This document shows, piece after piece, positions 49,805 to 59,004 of a stretch of DNA of 64,000 nt (within the stretch, counting starts at the first letter, position 1; every line of letters begins with the position of its first letter). The stretch is from Amycolatopsis orientalis DSM 40040 = KCTC 9412 (GTDB taxonomy: Bacteria > Actinomycetota > Actinomycetes > Mycobacteriales > Pseudonocardiaceae), in NCBI RefSeq assembly GCF_000478275.1, contig NZ_ASJB01000083.1:496001-560000 (forward strand), read 5' to 3'. The position numbers and the translations under genes were made by a program. A model generated the notes under the pieces. The model was not told the DNA's origin, did no database searches, and was given only the letters and a program-made list of their open reading frames with translations.

Positions 49805-50809
49805 GTGCCCGCGGAAGCCGACCGGCTCCGCCGTACCCCACTGCAAGAGATCTTCTGGACCAGGACAAGTCTTCTGCTCACCGTACTGGTCGTCGTCGCG
49901 GGCCTCAGCCTGTGGATCTCCAGCATGATGGATCCCGGCGCCGGTAGAACGCTGCTCACTTCACTGGGCACCGGCACCCTGATCTCCGCGGTGGTCGGCT
50001 TCGGCCAGACCCTGATCACCGCCACCGCGTCACAACGCGCGATGGTGACCCCGCTGATCGAGGAAAGCCGCCGCGCCCTGGAAGCACTCAGCGCCGAATA
50101 CCGTTCGCTCAACAAGGAATTCTTCCCCACCCACGTCTTCGAGGCGACCACCGACCCCGATCCGTTGTTCAACCGGGTCATGACCGAGGACCTCGACGCG
50201 ACCCGGCACTACTTCTTCCGCGGGTTCTCCGGCAGGCACGCCGCGGCCCGGTTGCTGTTGTCCCGCACCGAAAGGGAGCTTCGCGTGGTCATCGCCGACC
50301 CGCGCGACGAGGGCGCCATCAGTGGCAGGGCGCGCTATCTCCTGCGCAGCGAAGAAGCGGGTTTGGACTACGAGACCATCCAAAAACGGCTCGACGACGA
50401 GATCAGTATCGGACTGGTCGGGCTGTTCCTGGCCCGCAGCCGGTGCTCACTGGTGGACATCACCGTCGTCGCCGACCCGCCGCTGGACCGGCTCGAAGTG
50501 TTCGACGAGAGCGTGTGGGTGACCTTGTACAGCGACATCCGCGGCGCCACCACGCTGTATCCGCGCACGTTGCGGTTCAGCGAAGGCTCCTTCCTGTACA
50601 ACAAGGAACGCTCCGAATTCCTGCGCGTGTCGCAGTCCCGGTCCGGACGGCACTTCCGCATCTCCACCACGACGACTAGGGCGGATTTCCTCGCTCTGTA
50701 CGAAAAAATCACCGGCTCTCCCCTGACCGAAGAGAACTTCCTCGAACTGGAAGGGAAATTCCACGCCTTCCGGAAGGAGTTCACCACACTCGCCGAGCTG
50801 AAGCCCTGA
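49805..50809 (+). CDS. Two-TM protein of unknown function
   Basis: 334 residues. A short cytoplasmic N-terminus is followed by two TM helices (about 22-38 and 48-68 of this start) and a cytosolic C-terminal domain (about 100-334). LRVVIADPRDEGAISGRARYLLRSEE and SSLV-DITVVADPPLDR suggest an alpha/beta sensor or PLD-like fold, not proven. The start is GTG 49805, eight bases after a perfect AAGGAGG; a longer frame to 49763 lacks a site. It heads a three-gene set with a cupin and an HD-domain protein. Confidence 0.7.
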   Translation: MPAEADRLRRTPLQEIFWTRTSLLLTVLVVVAGLSLWISSMMDPGAGRTLLTSLGTGTLISAVVGFGQTLITATASQRAMVTPLIEESRRALEALSAEYRSLNKEFFPTHVFEATTDPDPLFNRVMTEDLDATRHYFFRGFSGRHAAARLLLSRTERELRVVIADPRDEGAISGRARYLLRSEEAGLDYETIQKRLDDEISIGLVGLFLARSRCSLVDITVVADPPLDRLEVFDESVWVTLYSDIRGATTLYPRTLRFSEGSFLYNKERSEFLRVSQSRSGRHFRISTTTTRADFLALYEKITGSPLTEENFLELEGKFHAFRKEFTTLAELKP

Positions 50810-50849
50810 CTTCGCGGCGCCGAAGAGTACTAGAATTGAGGAGCTGAAG

Positions 50850-51488
50850 TTGCTCACTCGCTTGTCCCCCCTCACCCAGCTGGCCGGGCTGCTCCGCACC
50901 ACGGACCTGCCGCTGGCGCAGCATTGGCAAGTCGTCGACGAGATCTTCCGGGACTGGACGTCGAGACCGGATCTGCGCACCGATCTCCGGCGGCATCTGG
51001 AATCGCTCAGCCCCGACGAGGCCGACGCGGTACTCGGACGATCGCGTGAAACGACCACCCATTTCGCCTGGTGCCTGCTCGACTCCCCGACGGATCCCTT
51101 TTCGATCTGGCTCCACGAGTACAAGGCACCGGAGGACTGGCGCGAGGGCTACGCCGATTCCGTGCACAACCACAGATATCACTTCTGCACCACGCTCCTC
51201 CGTGGCAACTACGTCCACGAGCGTTACTCGACCCTGCGGGATCCGATTTCCGGATTGATCACATCGGTTCGGTTACGACGTAGCACTCTGTGCCAGGCGG
51301 GGTCGGTAGGCGTCATGTACGCGGACGAGTTCCATCGGATTCCTGAAGCCACCGAAGGGACTATGACGTTCTTGGTGAAATCACGCCCAGTAAGCGAGTT
51401 CAGCCTCTCCTATGACCCGAAGACCGGAATCGGGCATCGTCACGTTCCGGTTGAGGTCCGATTGGGGGACCTGGCCGCCCGCATCTAA
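50850..51488 (+). CDS. Cupin-type protein, cysteine-dioxygenase-like
   Basis: 212 residues. VHNHRYHFCTTLLRGNYVHERY contains a His pair plus a later His of cupin metal sites, as in CDO-like proteins, with VMYADEFHRIPEATEGT providing a later His. Iron-dependent chemistry is possible. The N-terminal 70 residues are helical. It starts TTG with GAGGAG upstream (in-frame alternatives further down). Codon 142 (51273-51275) is a TTA. The substrate is unknown. Confidence 0.6.
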   Translation: MLTRLSPLTQLAGLLRTTDLPLAQHWQVVDEIFRDWTSRPDLRTDLRRHLESLSPDEADAVLGRSRETTTHFAWCLLDSPTDPFSIWLHEYKAPEDWREGYADSVHNHRYHFCTTLLRGNYVHERYSTLRDPISGLITSVRLRRSTLCQAGSVGVMYADEFHRIPEATEGTMTFLVKSRPVSEFSLSYDPKTGIGHRHVPVEVRLGDLAARI

Positions 51489-51554
51489 CTACACACCGCC
51501 GTCGAAGGCGCATACCATTACTCCACCCGTCGGTAAGCGGGATCGGAGAGGTGT

Positions 51555-52247
51555 ATGCGCGCGCGAAAAAGCACGATTCCTTCCCAGACCATTGACAACG
51601 TCGAGCATCGCGTCCGGCAACTGTGCTGGCGTTATGCGGACAAACTGCAGTTCCACGGCTGGCATCATGTGAGTTTCGTCCGGGCGAAGGCCGCCGGGTT
51701 CGCCGAGCACAACGGTGCGGATCGCACCGTCGTCGAGGTGGCGGCGCTGGTCCACGACGTGAACTACATCGTGCTCAGGAACTCCCCCGCGGCCGCCGGA
51801 CGAGATCTCCGGATGGGCATCCTCCGGGAGTGCGGAGTCGAGGACACCGTGGCGCGGTGGATCGACGACATCATCGACGAAGCCGAGATGGCCACCCGTG
51901 GCCGGGACATCTCACTGGAGGCTCAGGCACTGAGCGACGCCGACACGCTGTTCAAGGCGCTGCCGGTGACGCCCGTCGTGCTCGCCCACCGCTATCTGCG
52001 GGAGAACGGGCTGAGCCTGCGCGAACTGGCGCACAAGATCGTCGGCGAACAACGCGACGTCCACGACAGCGGTTACTACTTCTACAACCCGAAGGCCGCG
52101 GCGACCTACTCCCGGTGGGCGCTGGCGAATCTTCAGTTGTGGCAATGCATCAAGGAAGCCGTCGACGATCCGACGGTCGTCGAACTCCTCGACGCGGTGC
52201 ACGCCGTCGACGACCTGGCCCTCGAAGTCGAGCCCGCCGCTTCCTAG
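51555..52247 (+). CDS. HD-domain hydrolase
   Basis: 230 residues. LQFHGWHHVSFVRAKAAGFAEHNGADRTVVEVAALVHDVNYIVL holds the first His and the HD pair; ALSDADTLFKALPV holds a later Asp. This is the metal set of HD phosphohydrolases acting on nucleotides or phosphoesters. It starts ATG after GGAGAGGTGT. It is the third gene of the unit, 66 bases after the cupin. The TAG stop interlocks with that of the class II aldolase on the other strand (CTAG). Confidence 0.82.
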   Translation: MRARKSTIPSQTIDNVEHRVRQLCWRYADKLQFHGWHHVSFVRAKAAGFAEHNGADRTVVEVAALVHDVNYIVLRNSPAAAGRDLRMGILRECGVEDTVARWIDDIIDEAEMATRGRDISLEAQALSDADTLFKALPVTPVVLAHRYLRENGLSLRELAHKIVGEQRDVHDSGYYFYNPKAAATYSRWALANLQLWQCIKEAVDDPTVVELLDAVHAVDDLALEVEPAAS

Positions 52248-52900
52248 CGCTGGCCGTAGCCGCGGAGTTTGGCCACGACGTGCTCGATTTCGGCGGGCGG
52301 GAGCAGATTCGGTGTTCCCGCCGCCCGCGCCGTCAGCCAGACCTGGCAGACCCATTCGAGCTGCTGCGCCCGGCTGTACGCGGAACCGAGGCCGTCGCCG
52401 AAGGTGATCGTGCCGTGGTTGGCCAGCAGGCAGCCTCGGCGGCCTTCCAATGCCTCCAGCATGGCCTTGGCCAGTTCTTCGGTGCCGTAGGTGGCGTAGG
52501 ACGCGACGCGGGCCGTCGGACCGATCGCGGCCAGCATGTAGTGGATCGGCGGCACCTCGGCGACGAGGGTGGAGACGGCCGTGGCGTGCACGGAATGCGT
52601 GTGCACCACGGCCGAAACCGGCTTGCCGTCCGGATCCGCGGCCTGCCGGTACACGGTGAGGTGCATCGGGAGTTCGCTGGTCGGTTTGAGTGCGCCGTCG
52701 ACGATCTCGCCGTCGAGGCCGACCACCGGCACGTCTTCGGGCCGCAGCCCGGCGTAGTCGACGCCGGTCGGGGTCACCGCGACCAGTTCGCCCCGCCGCA
52801 CGGAGACGTTGCCGGACGTGCCGACCACGAGTCCGTCCGCGGTCATCCGGCGGGCGAATTCGCAGACCGCCGCACGTTCTTCGGCCAGGAGCACCGTCAC
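52244..52900 (-). CDS. Class II aldolase/adducin family protein
   Basis: 218 residues. Zinc-dependent aldolase motifs: GTSGNVSVRRGE and VVHTHSVHATAVSTL (metal His pair), then GCLLANHGTITFG and AQQLEWVCQVWL. Members act on fuculose-, ribulose- or four-carbon sugar phosphates or on related acids. Start GTG 52900 overlaps the kinase stop as GTGA; GTG 52894 has better ribosome-site spacing. It ends the leftward arm of the polyol cluster, so it may cleave the pathway intermediate. Confidence 0.9.
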   Translation of the reverse strand: MTVLLAEERAAVCEFARRMTADGLVVGTSGNVSVRRGELVAVTPTGVDYAGLRPEDVPVVGLDGEIVDGALKPTSELPMHLTVYRQAADPDGKPVSAVVHTHSVHATAVSTLVAEVPPIHYMLAAIGPTARVASYATYGTEELAKAMLEALEGRRGCLLANHGTITFGDGLGSAYSRAQQLEWVCQVWLTARAAGTPNLLPPAEIEHVVAKLRGYGQR

Positions 52901-54345
52901 AACCTCCACAGTCCACGGGCCGCGGCCAGTGAGGCCTGGTAATCGGCGTAGCCCTGCTCGTAGAAACCTACGTTCTCGGGACTGACCTCGACGACGCGGG
53001 CGCTTTCCGCCCACAGCTCCCTGTCGACCGGTTCGCCGAGGGCGTCCGCGGCGACGATCACCGCGCCCCTGGCCCCGACCCCGGGATCGCCGGGGATCAC
53101 GATGGGCCGCCCGAGGACGTCGGCGAAGATGCGGGTCCATTCGAGCGAACGGACCCCGCCACCGCAGGCGTACAGCGTGCCGGTGAGGCCGGCCGCCTCG
53201 AAGCAATGCCTTGCCGCGTAAGCGATCGACTCGCACAGCGCACGGACGATGTCACCGCGTTCGCTCTCCAGGCTCAACCCGGAGAACTGCGCCCTCGCCG
53301 ACGCGTCGACGAACGGCGCCCGTTCCCCGGACGCGGAAAGGAAGGGCAACGCGCGGACACCGCCCGCACCGGGCCTGCTCGCGTCGAGCAGCGTCCCGAT
53401 CTCCTCGACCGCGATCCCGAACAGCCGGCACACCCAGTCGATTCCCGCGGTGCCGACCATCGCCGGCATCGCCCGCAGGAACTCTCCTTCCTCCGGGGTG
53501 CAGAGGAACATCCCCGCGGGTTCACCCTCGGGATCGAAGGCCGGCGAATCGGTCAGTACCTGGCAGGCGAGGGTGGTTCCGGCGGTGAGGATGCCGTCGC
53601 CCGGCCGCCGTACCCCGGCGCCGATCGCGCTCGCGGGCAGATCGAACGGGCCCGCCGTGACCGGCAGCCCGGCCGGGAGCCCGAGCAGCGCGGCCCCGCG
53701 CTCGTCCAAGCGGAAGACGGTTTTCGGCGCCGCCGGTTCCACGAACAGGCTCCGGCGGTGGGACAGGCCGACCGCCGCGATGGCGCCTTCGTCGTAGCGC
53801 CGGGTGGCCGGGTCGAGGAAAGGCAGCGAAGCGTCCGACGCGTCGACGGTGATCTCACCGGTCAGCCGCTGGACCACCGCGTCCACGCAGTAGCCCGCCA
53901 CCGCCGCCCGGTCGAGCGACTCCGGTTCACGAGTGTCCAAAAAGGACATGATCGCCGCGGCGCTACCCGGGAACATGCCCGACGCGGTGCGGCGGAACAC
54001 CTCCCGGGTCACCCCGTCCGCCTGCCATTCGGCCAGCAAGGAGTTGGCCCGTCCGTCGAGCCAGGAGATCGCGGGCCGGACGGCCGCACCGGACTCGTCG
54101 CGCAGCCAGAGCCCGTCGCCCTGGCCGGTGAGGGCCAGCGCGGTGACCGGGCCGTCGAGCCCGGCGGCGACCTCGCGCACCACCGTGGCCACGGTGCCGA
54201 GAACCTGGTCGAGGTCCTGCTCGACCAGCCCACCCGGCAGATGGTGCACCTCGGAGGTGGTGCACGCGCTCGCCACCGACATCCCGGCCTTGTCGAAGAC
54301 GACCGCCTTGGTCAGTGACGTGCCGATGTCGACGCCGATGATCAT
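52897..54345 (-). CDS. FGGY-family carbohydrate kinase (EryA/xylulokinase-like)
   Basis: 482 residues. MIIGVDIGTSLTKAVVFD is the phosphate-1 motif; TAGPFDLPASAIGAGV resembles erythritol-kinase and related enzymes; GTTLACQVL, GERAPFVDA and CGGGVRSLEWTRIFADVLGRPI follow the FGGY layout. The start ATG overlaps the dehydrogenase stop (ATGA). Longer in-frame starts run into the dehydrogenase gene. With the MFS polyol permease it probably phosphorylates an imported polyol or its ketose. Confidence 0.93.
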   Translation of the reverse strand: MIIGVDIGTSLTKAVVFDKAGMSVASACTTSEVHHLPGGLVEQDLDQVLGTVATVVREVAAGLDGPVTALALTGQGDGLWLRDESGAAVRPAISWLDGRANSLLAEWQADGVTREVFRRTASGMFPGSAAAIMSFLDTREPESLDRAAVAGYCVDAVVQRLTGEITVDASDASLPFLDPATRRYDEGAIAAVGLSHRRSLFVEPAAPKTVFRLDERGAALLGLPAGLPVTAGPFDLPASAIGAGVRRPGDGILTAGTTLACQVLTDSPAFDPEGEPAGMFLCTPEEGEFLRAMPAMVGTAGIDWVCRLFGIAVEEIGTLLDASRPGAGGVRALPFLSASGERAPFVDASARAQFSGLSLESERGDIVRALCESIAYAARHCFEAAGLTGTLYACGGGVRSLEWTRIFADVLGRPIVIPGDPGVGARGAVIVAADALGEPVDRELWAESARVVEVSPENVGFYEQGYADYQASLAAARGLWRL

Positions 54346-55376
54346 GGCCGCCGGACCTCGGGATTCGCCAGGTTCGCGAGTGCCTCCCCGCGGACGTACC
54401 GGCCGACCTCGGCGGCGACGATATCCGCCGCCCGCTCCGCCGTCTGCCTGCTGGCTCCGGCGAGGTGCGGGGTCGCGATCACGTTCGGCGCGTCCCGCAA
54501 CGCCCAGTCCGCGGGTGGCGGCTCGACGTCGTACACGTCCAGCGCCAGTGCGCCGAGCCGTCCCGAGCGCAGGGCGTCCGGGAGCGGCGAGTAGTCCAGG
54601 AGTCCGCCGCGCGCGGTGTTGACCAGCACCGCCCCGTCCGGCAGCAGCGCGAGTTTGGCGGCGTCGATCAGATGCCGGGTCTCCTCGGTGAGCCGGGCGT
54701 GCAGGCTCACCACGAAACTGCGGCGCAGCAGGTCTTCCAGTTCGACCAGTTCGGCACCGTCGGCAGCGATCTTGGCCGGATCGGCGAAAGGATCCGCGAC
54801 CAGCACCTTCGCCCCGAACGCGAGGAGCACCTTGGCCACCCGCGCGCCGATCGCGCCGTAGCCGACCAGGCCGACGGTGGTCCCGTCGAGTTCGAGGCCG
54901 GTCCGGTCGTAGGCGTAGTAGTCGCCGCGCCAGGTCCCGCCCAGCAGTTCGGCCGAGGACGTCGCGATCCGGCGCATCGCGGCCAGGATCATCCCCACCG
55001 CGAATTCGGCGGCGGCACCGGCGTTGCGGCCGGGCGCGTACGTCACCGCGACCCCGGCCTCGGTGGCCGCGGCGAGATCGACGTTGACCGGGCCGCCCCG
55101 GCATACGGAGACGAGCTTGAGTCCCGGCGCGGCCGCGAATACCTGCTTGGTGAACGGCGCCATCTGGGTCACCGCGACCTCGGCTCCGGCGAGCGCCTCG
55201 ATCACCTGCTCTTCGGTGCCGCTGGCCTCGTGCACGTTCGCGACCGGGCCGAACGGCTCCACCGGCCACGGCAGGGTCAGCTCCGAGAACTCGTGCCCGG
55301 CGCCGATCTCGGCACGGACGGCCTCGGCCAGCAGGCCGGTACCGACGAAATGGTCTCCCGCAGCGAGTATCCGCAA
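54342..55376 (-). CDS. D-isomer-specific 2-hydroxyacid dehydrogenase
   Basis: 344 residues. NAD-binding motif VGLVGYGAIGARVAKVLLAFG (about 155-175), substrate-site VSVCRGGPVNVD and NTARGGLLDYSPL, the catalytic Glu region DVYDVEPPPADW and TPHLAGASRQTAERAADIV with the catalytic His. It interconverts a 2-hydroxy acid and its 2-keto acid. It starts TTG after GAGAGAGGA. It overlaps the kinase gene, so it belongs to the same transcript. A sugar-acid substrate is the simplest guess. Confidence 0.92.
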   Translation of the reverse strand: MRILAAGDHFVGTGLLAEAVRAEIGAGHEFSELTLPWPVEPFGPVANVHEASGTEEQVIEALAGAEVAVTQMAPFTKQVFAAAPGLKLVSVCRGGPVNVDLAAATEAGVAVTYAPGRNAGAAAEFAVGMILAAMRRIATSSAELLGGTWRGDYYAYDRTGLELDGTTVGLVGYGAIGARVAKVLLAFGAKVLVADPFADPAKIAADGAELVELEDLLRRSFVVSLHARLTEETRHLIDAAKLALLPDGAVLVNTARGGLLDYSPLPDALRSGRLGALALDVYDVEPPPADWALRDAPNVIATPHLAGASRQTAERAADIVAAEVGRYVRGEALANLANPEVRRP

Positions 55377-55475
55377 CTCTGCGTCCTCTCTCCGTGCCCG
55401 TGTCGGGCGCTTCTCAGTGTCTGTTGGTCAACCCGCTACCGCAATCGACCGCCTGCCCGGCTTTCGCCGATGGGA

Positions 55476-55931
55476 TCAGTGCGCTTTCTCGTATTCGGTG
55501 ATGTGCGCGACCTTGCTCGCGCTGGCCGACGCCGGGTCGAAGCGGTAGCCGACCCATTCGGCGACGATCTTCTTCGCCAGTTCCGGCCCGATCGCCCGCG
55601 CGCCGAAGGTGATCACCTGGCAGTCGTTCGATTTGACCGAACGCTCCGCCGAGTACGAGTCGTGCGCGACCGTGGCCCGGACCCCCGGCACCTTGTTCGC
55701 CGAGATGGCCATGCCGATCCCGGTCCCGCAGACCAGTACCCCGCGATCCGCCTCACCCCGCGCGATGGCCTCCGCCGCCGCGAGCCCGAGCAACGGGTAC
55801 GCCTTGTCGTCCGAGCCGTCGGCCACGCCGAGGTCGGTGACCTCGTCCACCCGGTCATCGGCGAGGAGCAGGTCACGCAGCTGATCCTTGAGGACCACCC
55901 CGGCGTTGTCCGCCGCCACCACGATCCGCAT
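55476..55931 (-). CDS. RpiB/LacAB-family sugar-phosphate isomerase
   Basis: 151 residues. MRIVVAADNAGVVLKDQL, CGTGIGMAISANKVPGVRATVAHDSYSAERSVKSNDCQVITFGARAIG are the RpiB hallmarks, with Cys as the base. Mycobacterial tetritol pathways use relatives that isomerise erythrulose-4-phosphate. Next to a DhaK-type kinase (55932) this fits erythrulose-type catabolism, but ribose-5-phosphate isomerase activity is possible. TGA and ATG are adjacent (TGAATG), so translation is coupled. Confidence 0.93.
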   Translation of the reverse strand: MRIVVAADNAGVVLKDQLRDLLLADDRVDEVTDLGVADGSDDKAYPLLGLAAAEAIARGEADRGVLVCGTGIGMAISANKVPGVRATVAHDSYSAERSVKSNDCQVITFGARAIGPELAKKIVAEWVGYRFDPASASASKVAHITEYEKAH

Positions 55932-57617
55932 TCAGTCGTCCTTTCCCAGAGCTTGGCCGACGGCGGTGACGAGCAGCGCGAACGAGGTCGCCCCCGGATC
56001 CGGGTGTCCCTTGCTCCGCCGCGCCAACCGCGCCGCCCGTCCCTTGGCAGGCAGCAGGTCCGCCGTGGCCTCGGCCGCGCTCACCGCGACCTGGGCCGCC
56101 TTTTGCCAGGCCTGCGGCACGTCGGCGCCCGCCTCCGCCTGTTCGCGCAACGCCAGCCGGAACGGCTCGATGGCGTCGAGCATGGTCTTCTCACCGGGTT
56201 CGGCCTTGCCCAGTTCGACGAACGCCGCCACGGCGCCGTCCACGGCGTTCGCGAGCGCCTCCGCGGTGACCTCTTCGCCCGCCAGGCCACGCAGTCCCGC
56301 GCCTGTCTCGGCGAGCAGGACTCCGTACAGCGCACCGGAGGCTCCGCCCGCCGCGTCGGCGAACGCCGTCCCGGCGGCCAGGAGCGCGGTGGACAAGGAG
56401 TCTTCGTCGCGCCGCGCGGCAGCCACCGCGGCCCGCATGCCCCTGGTCATGCCCAGACCGTGGTCGCCGTCCGCCGCGACCGCGTCCAGCCTGCCCAATT
56501 CGGCTTCGTTGGCCTCGATGTCGTGGAGGGCCGCCGTCAACGCGCGATCCACGATGCCCCGGCCCGGCGCGGTCTCGGTCAGCAGCGAGTCCACTGTGGA
56601 CTCCAAAGGCACCTGTGCCAGCACGGCACCGGTGCTCCGGTAGCCCGGGGTGTCGCATGGAGCCGCGTAAAGCTCGGCGAGTTCGTCGTCGAGCACCAGG
56701 ATCGACAGCGAGACACCGGCCATGTCGAGCGACGTGACGAATTCGCCGACCTCGGTGTGCACCGGGTCGAGTCCCGCGGCGGCGAGCCTCTCGTGCACCC
56801 GGGTGTAGGTCGCGAACATCTCTTCGTACTTGGTGCGGCCCAGCCCGTTCAGCAGGACCACCACCCGCCCGTCACCCTCGGGCAGCTCCGGCAGGAGACC
56901 ATCGACCAGTTCGTCGGCCAGGTCCCGCGCGCTCAGCCTGCCGACCGTGCGCACACCGGGCTCACCGTGGATGCCGAGCCCCAGTTCCATCTCGCTCTCG
57001 CCGACGGTGAACAGCGGCCCGGACGCCCCTGGCAGCGTGCACCCGCCGAACGCCGCCCCGAACGTCCGGGTGCGCGCGTTCGCCTTCTCCGCCACCGCGT
57101 GCACGGTGGCCAGGTCGTCGCCGCGTTCGGCGGCGGCACCCGCGATCTTGAAGACCAGGAAGTCACCCGCGACACCACGACGGCGTTCCGGCGCGTCGGC
57201 GGGGCCACTGGCGATATCGTCGGTGACCAGGATCGTGCGGCTCTCCACCCCCTCCGCCGCCAGCCGCCGCGCGGCGAGGCCGAAGTGCAGCACGTCGCCC
57301 TGGTAGTTGCCGTAACCGAAGAGCACACCCGCTCCGCTCTCCGCGGCACGAGCCGTGCGGTAGACCTGCTCGGCGCTCGGGCTGGTGAAGACGTCGCCCA
57401 CCACCGCGCCGTCGGCGAGCCCGGGCCCGACGAGTCCGGCGAACGCGGGATAGTGCCCGCAGCCGCCGCCGATCACCACCGCGACCTTGCGTGCGGATTC
57501 CTCTCGGCGCAGTACGCCATAGGCGCCGGGGACCTTGCGCACCGAACGCCCGTAAGCGGTGACGAACCCGTCAAGCCAATCGCGTTTGAACGTCTCCGCG
57601 GCACCCAGGACCGTCAT
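55932..57617 (-). CDS. Dihydroxyacetone-kinase-type kinase (DhaK-DhaL fusion)
   Basis: 561 residues. The N-terminal DhaK domain (about 1-330) has VIGGGCGHYPAFAGLVGPGLADGAVVGDVFTSPS, GNYQGDVLHFG and the covalent substrate His region. The C-terminal DhaL domain (about 360-561) has LDAVAADGDHGLGMTRGM and GGASGALYGVLL. It phosphorylates a small ketose. In mycobacteria similar fused kinases act on erythrulose. Start ATG 57617 overlaps the HAD stop as ATGA. Confidence 0.93.
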   Translation of the reverse strand: MTVLGAAETFKRDWLDGFVTAYGRSVRKVPGAYGVLRREESARKVAVVIGGGCGHYPAFAGLVGPGLADGAVVGDVFTSPSAEQVYRTARAAESGAGVLFGYGNYQGDVLHFGLAARRLAAEGVESRTILVTDDIASGPADAPERRRGVAGDFLVFKIAGAAAERGDDLATVHAVAEKANARTRTFGAAFGGCTLPGASGPLFTVGESEMELGLGIHGEPGVRTVGRLSARDLADELVDGLLPELPEGDGRVVVLLNGLGRTKYEEMFATYTRVHERLAAAGLDPVHTEVGEFVTSLDMAGVSLSILVLDDELAELYAAPCDTPGYRSTGAVLAQVPLESTVDSLLTETAPGRGIVDRALTAALHDIEANEAELGRLDAVAADGDHGLGMTRGMRAAVAAARRDEDSLSTALLAAGTAFADAAGGASGALYGVLLAETGAGLRGLAGEEVTAEALANAVDGAVAAFVELGKAEPGEKTMLDAIEPFRLALREQAEAGADVPQAWQKAAQVAVSAAEATADLLPAKGRAARLARRSKGHPDPGATSFALLVTAVGQALGKDD

Positions 57618-58300
57618 CGCCCGCTCGCCTCCGCGAATTCACCGGACAGGTACGCGAGCAGCTTGCGCCGCACGTCGTCGTTGTCCTCCGCGACTTCGGC
57701 GGCCAGTTCGAGCGCGTCCGGCTTAGGCGGGTACACCGGATTCGGCAGCGCGATCACGGTGAGCCCGGCCGCGGCGGCGGCGCGGATGCCGTTGCTGGAG
57801 TCTTCGACACCGAGGCATTCCTCCCCGGACCGGCCGAGCCTGGCGGCGGCTTCGAGGTAGACGTCCGGACTGGGTTTGCCCCTGGCGACCTCGGCACTGG
57901 ACACGGTCGCGGCGAACTCGCCCGTGAGCCCGTGCTTGTCGAGCACCGCGTCGATCACCCGGCGGGCGGCCGACGACGCCAGCGCGACCGACACCTTCGC
58001 GCTCACCTCGCGGACCATCTCACCGGCCCCCGGCAGCAGTGGGGCCTCCCCCGCCTCGATCGCGGCGATCATGCCGTCCACCACGGCACGCTCGACCTCG
58101 GCCGCGCTTTCCGGTGTCCCGGATCGCTTCGCCAGATAGGCCGCCCATTCGGGCGCGCTCATCCCTTGCACGGACGCGGTGTCCTCGGCGGTCCATTCGG
58201 TCCGGTGCCGGGCGGCGTACGCCACCCAGTTCTCTTCCCAGAGGTGTTCACTGTCGACGAGGACACCGTCCAGGTCGAACACCACCGCGGCGAGTGCCAT
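57614..58300 (-). CDS. HAD-family sugar-phosphatase/beta-phosphoglucomutase-like
   Basis: 228 residues. FDLDGVLVDSEHLWEENWVAYA is motif I with both Asp, SVALASSAARRVIDAVL motif II, GKPSPDVYLEAAARLG motif III, GVEDSSNGIRAAAAAG motif IV. AAGGAGATG precedes the ATG. It is the first gene of the leftward operon, next to the dyad operator at 58314-58350. It may recycle or detoxify phosphorylated intermediates. Confidence 0.9.
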   Translation of the reverse strand: MALAAVVFDLDGVLVDSEHLWEENWVAYAARHRTEWTAEDTASVQGMSAPEWAAYLAKRSGTPESAAEVERAVVDGMIAAIEAGEAPLLPGAGEMVREVSAKVSVALASSAARRVIDAVLDKHGLTGEFAATVSSAEVARGKPSPDVYLEAAARLGRSGEECLGVEDSSNGIRAAAAAGLTVIALPNPVYPPKPDALELAAEVAEDNDDVRRKLLAYLSGEFAEASGR

Positions 58301-58313
58301 CCGGCATCTCCTT

Positions 58314-58350
58314 TCACATCGATGCTGTTAAGTTAACATCGACGATGTGA
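58314..58350. promoter_or_regulatory. Operator of the DeoR regulator, divergent promoter
   Basis: A 37-bp dyad centred at 58332: TGTTAAGTTAACA is a perfect 13-bp palindrome (58326-58338) and the outer arms TCACATCG/CGATGTGA also match, with three mismatches between. It lies between the leftward and rightward units. A near copy is at 59955-59967. Confidence 0.75.
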
Positions 58351-58377
58351 TATTGACAAGCCCTGAGGAGGGAACAC

Positions 58378-59004
58378 GTGGTCGCACGGTTGTTATTGGT
58401 CCGGCACGGCCAGACCGAATGGCATGCCGAGAACCGGTACGCGGGCAGCAGTGACGTCGCGCTGACCGAGGAGGGGCTCAGGCAGGCGGAAGAGCTCGCC
58501 GGATTCGCCGTGGCGGCGGGGCCGTCCTCGGTGTTCTGCTCGCCGCAGAGCCGCGCACGCCGCACCGCGGAACCGTCGGCCGAGGCATTGGGCCTGCCCT
58601 TGCGCGTGATCGACGAGCTGCGCGAAGTCCACTTCGGACTGATGGAAGGACGCACCAGGGACGAGCTGGCGGCGACGGATCCCGATGCGGTCGCGAGGTT
58701 TCTCGCCGATCCCGTGACCGGCGCCTTCCCGGGCTCGGAGCCGCCGGGGGACGCGGCCGCCCGCGGCGCGAAGGCACTGCGCGGGATCGCCGCCGAGGTG
58801 CCGGGCGAGACGGTGCTGGTCGTCGCGCACAACACCCTGATCAGGCTGACCCTGTGCGAGCTGCTCGGCATCCCGCTCGAGACCTATCGCACGGTGTTCC
58901 CGCGACTGGACAACGCGGCCGTCACCGAGATCGCGATCGACGGCACGCGCACCGGCCTGCTGCGCCTCAACCAGCCGGCGCGCACGCGATACTGGACGCC
59001 ATGA
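58378..59004 (+). CDS. Histidine phosphatase family protein
   Basis: 208 residues. LLLVRHGQTEWHAENRYAGSSD (first catalytic His in RHG), FCSPQSRARRTAE, and VLVVAHNTLIRLTLCELLGIPL (second His). It probably removes phosphate from a small metabolite. It starts GTG after GAGGGAAC. Codon 6 (58393-58395) is a TTA. The stop overlaps the DeoR start as ATGA, so the regulator is co-translated. Confidence 0.92.
   Translation: MVARLLLVRHGQTEWHAENRYAGSSDVALTEEGLRQAEELAGFAVAAGPSSVFCSPQSRARRTAEPSAEALGLPLRVIDELREVHFGLMEGRTRDELAATDPDAVARFLADPVTGAFPGSEPPGDAAARGAKALRGIAAEVPGETVLVVAHNTLIRLTLCELLGIPLETYRTVFPRLDNAAVTEIAIDGTRTGLLRLNQPARTRYWTP

Noticed and set aside
52897..55269. A 790-codon version of the FGGY kinase
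   Set aside because: The first 308 codons overlap the dehydrogenase in another frame and look like shadow sequence. The ATG at 54345 gives the family start and an ATGA overlap.
54465..57860. A 1131-codon open frame on the plus strand
   Set aside because: It is antisense to the well-recognised dehydrogenase, RpiB-like and DhaK-like genes. Its Arg/Gly/Pro-rich product is typical of GC-rich shadow frames.
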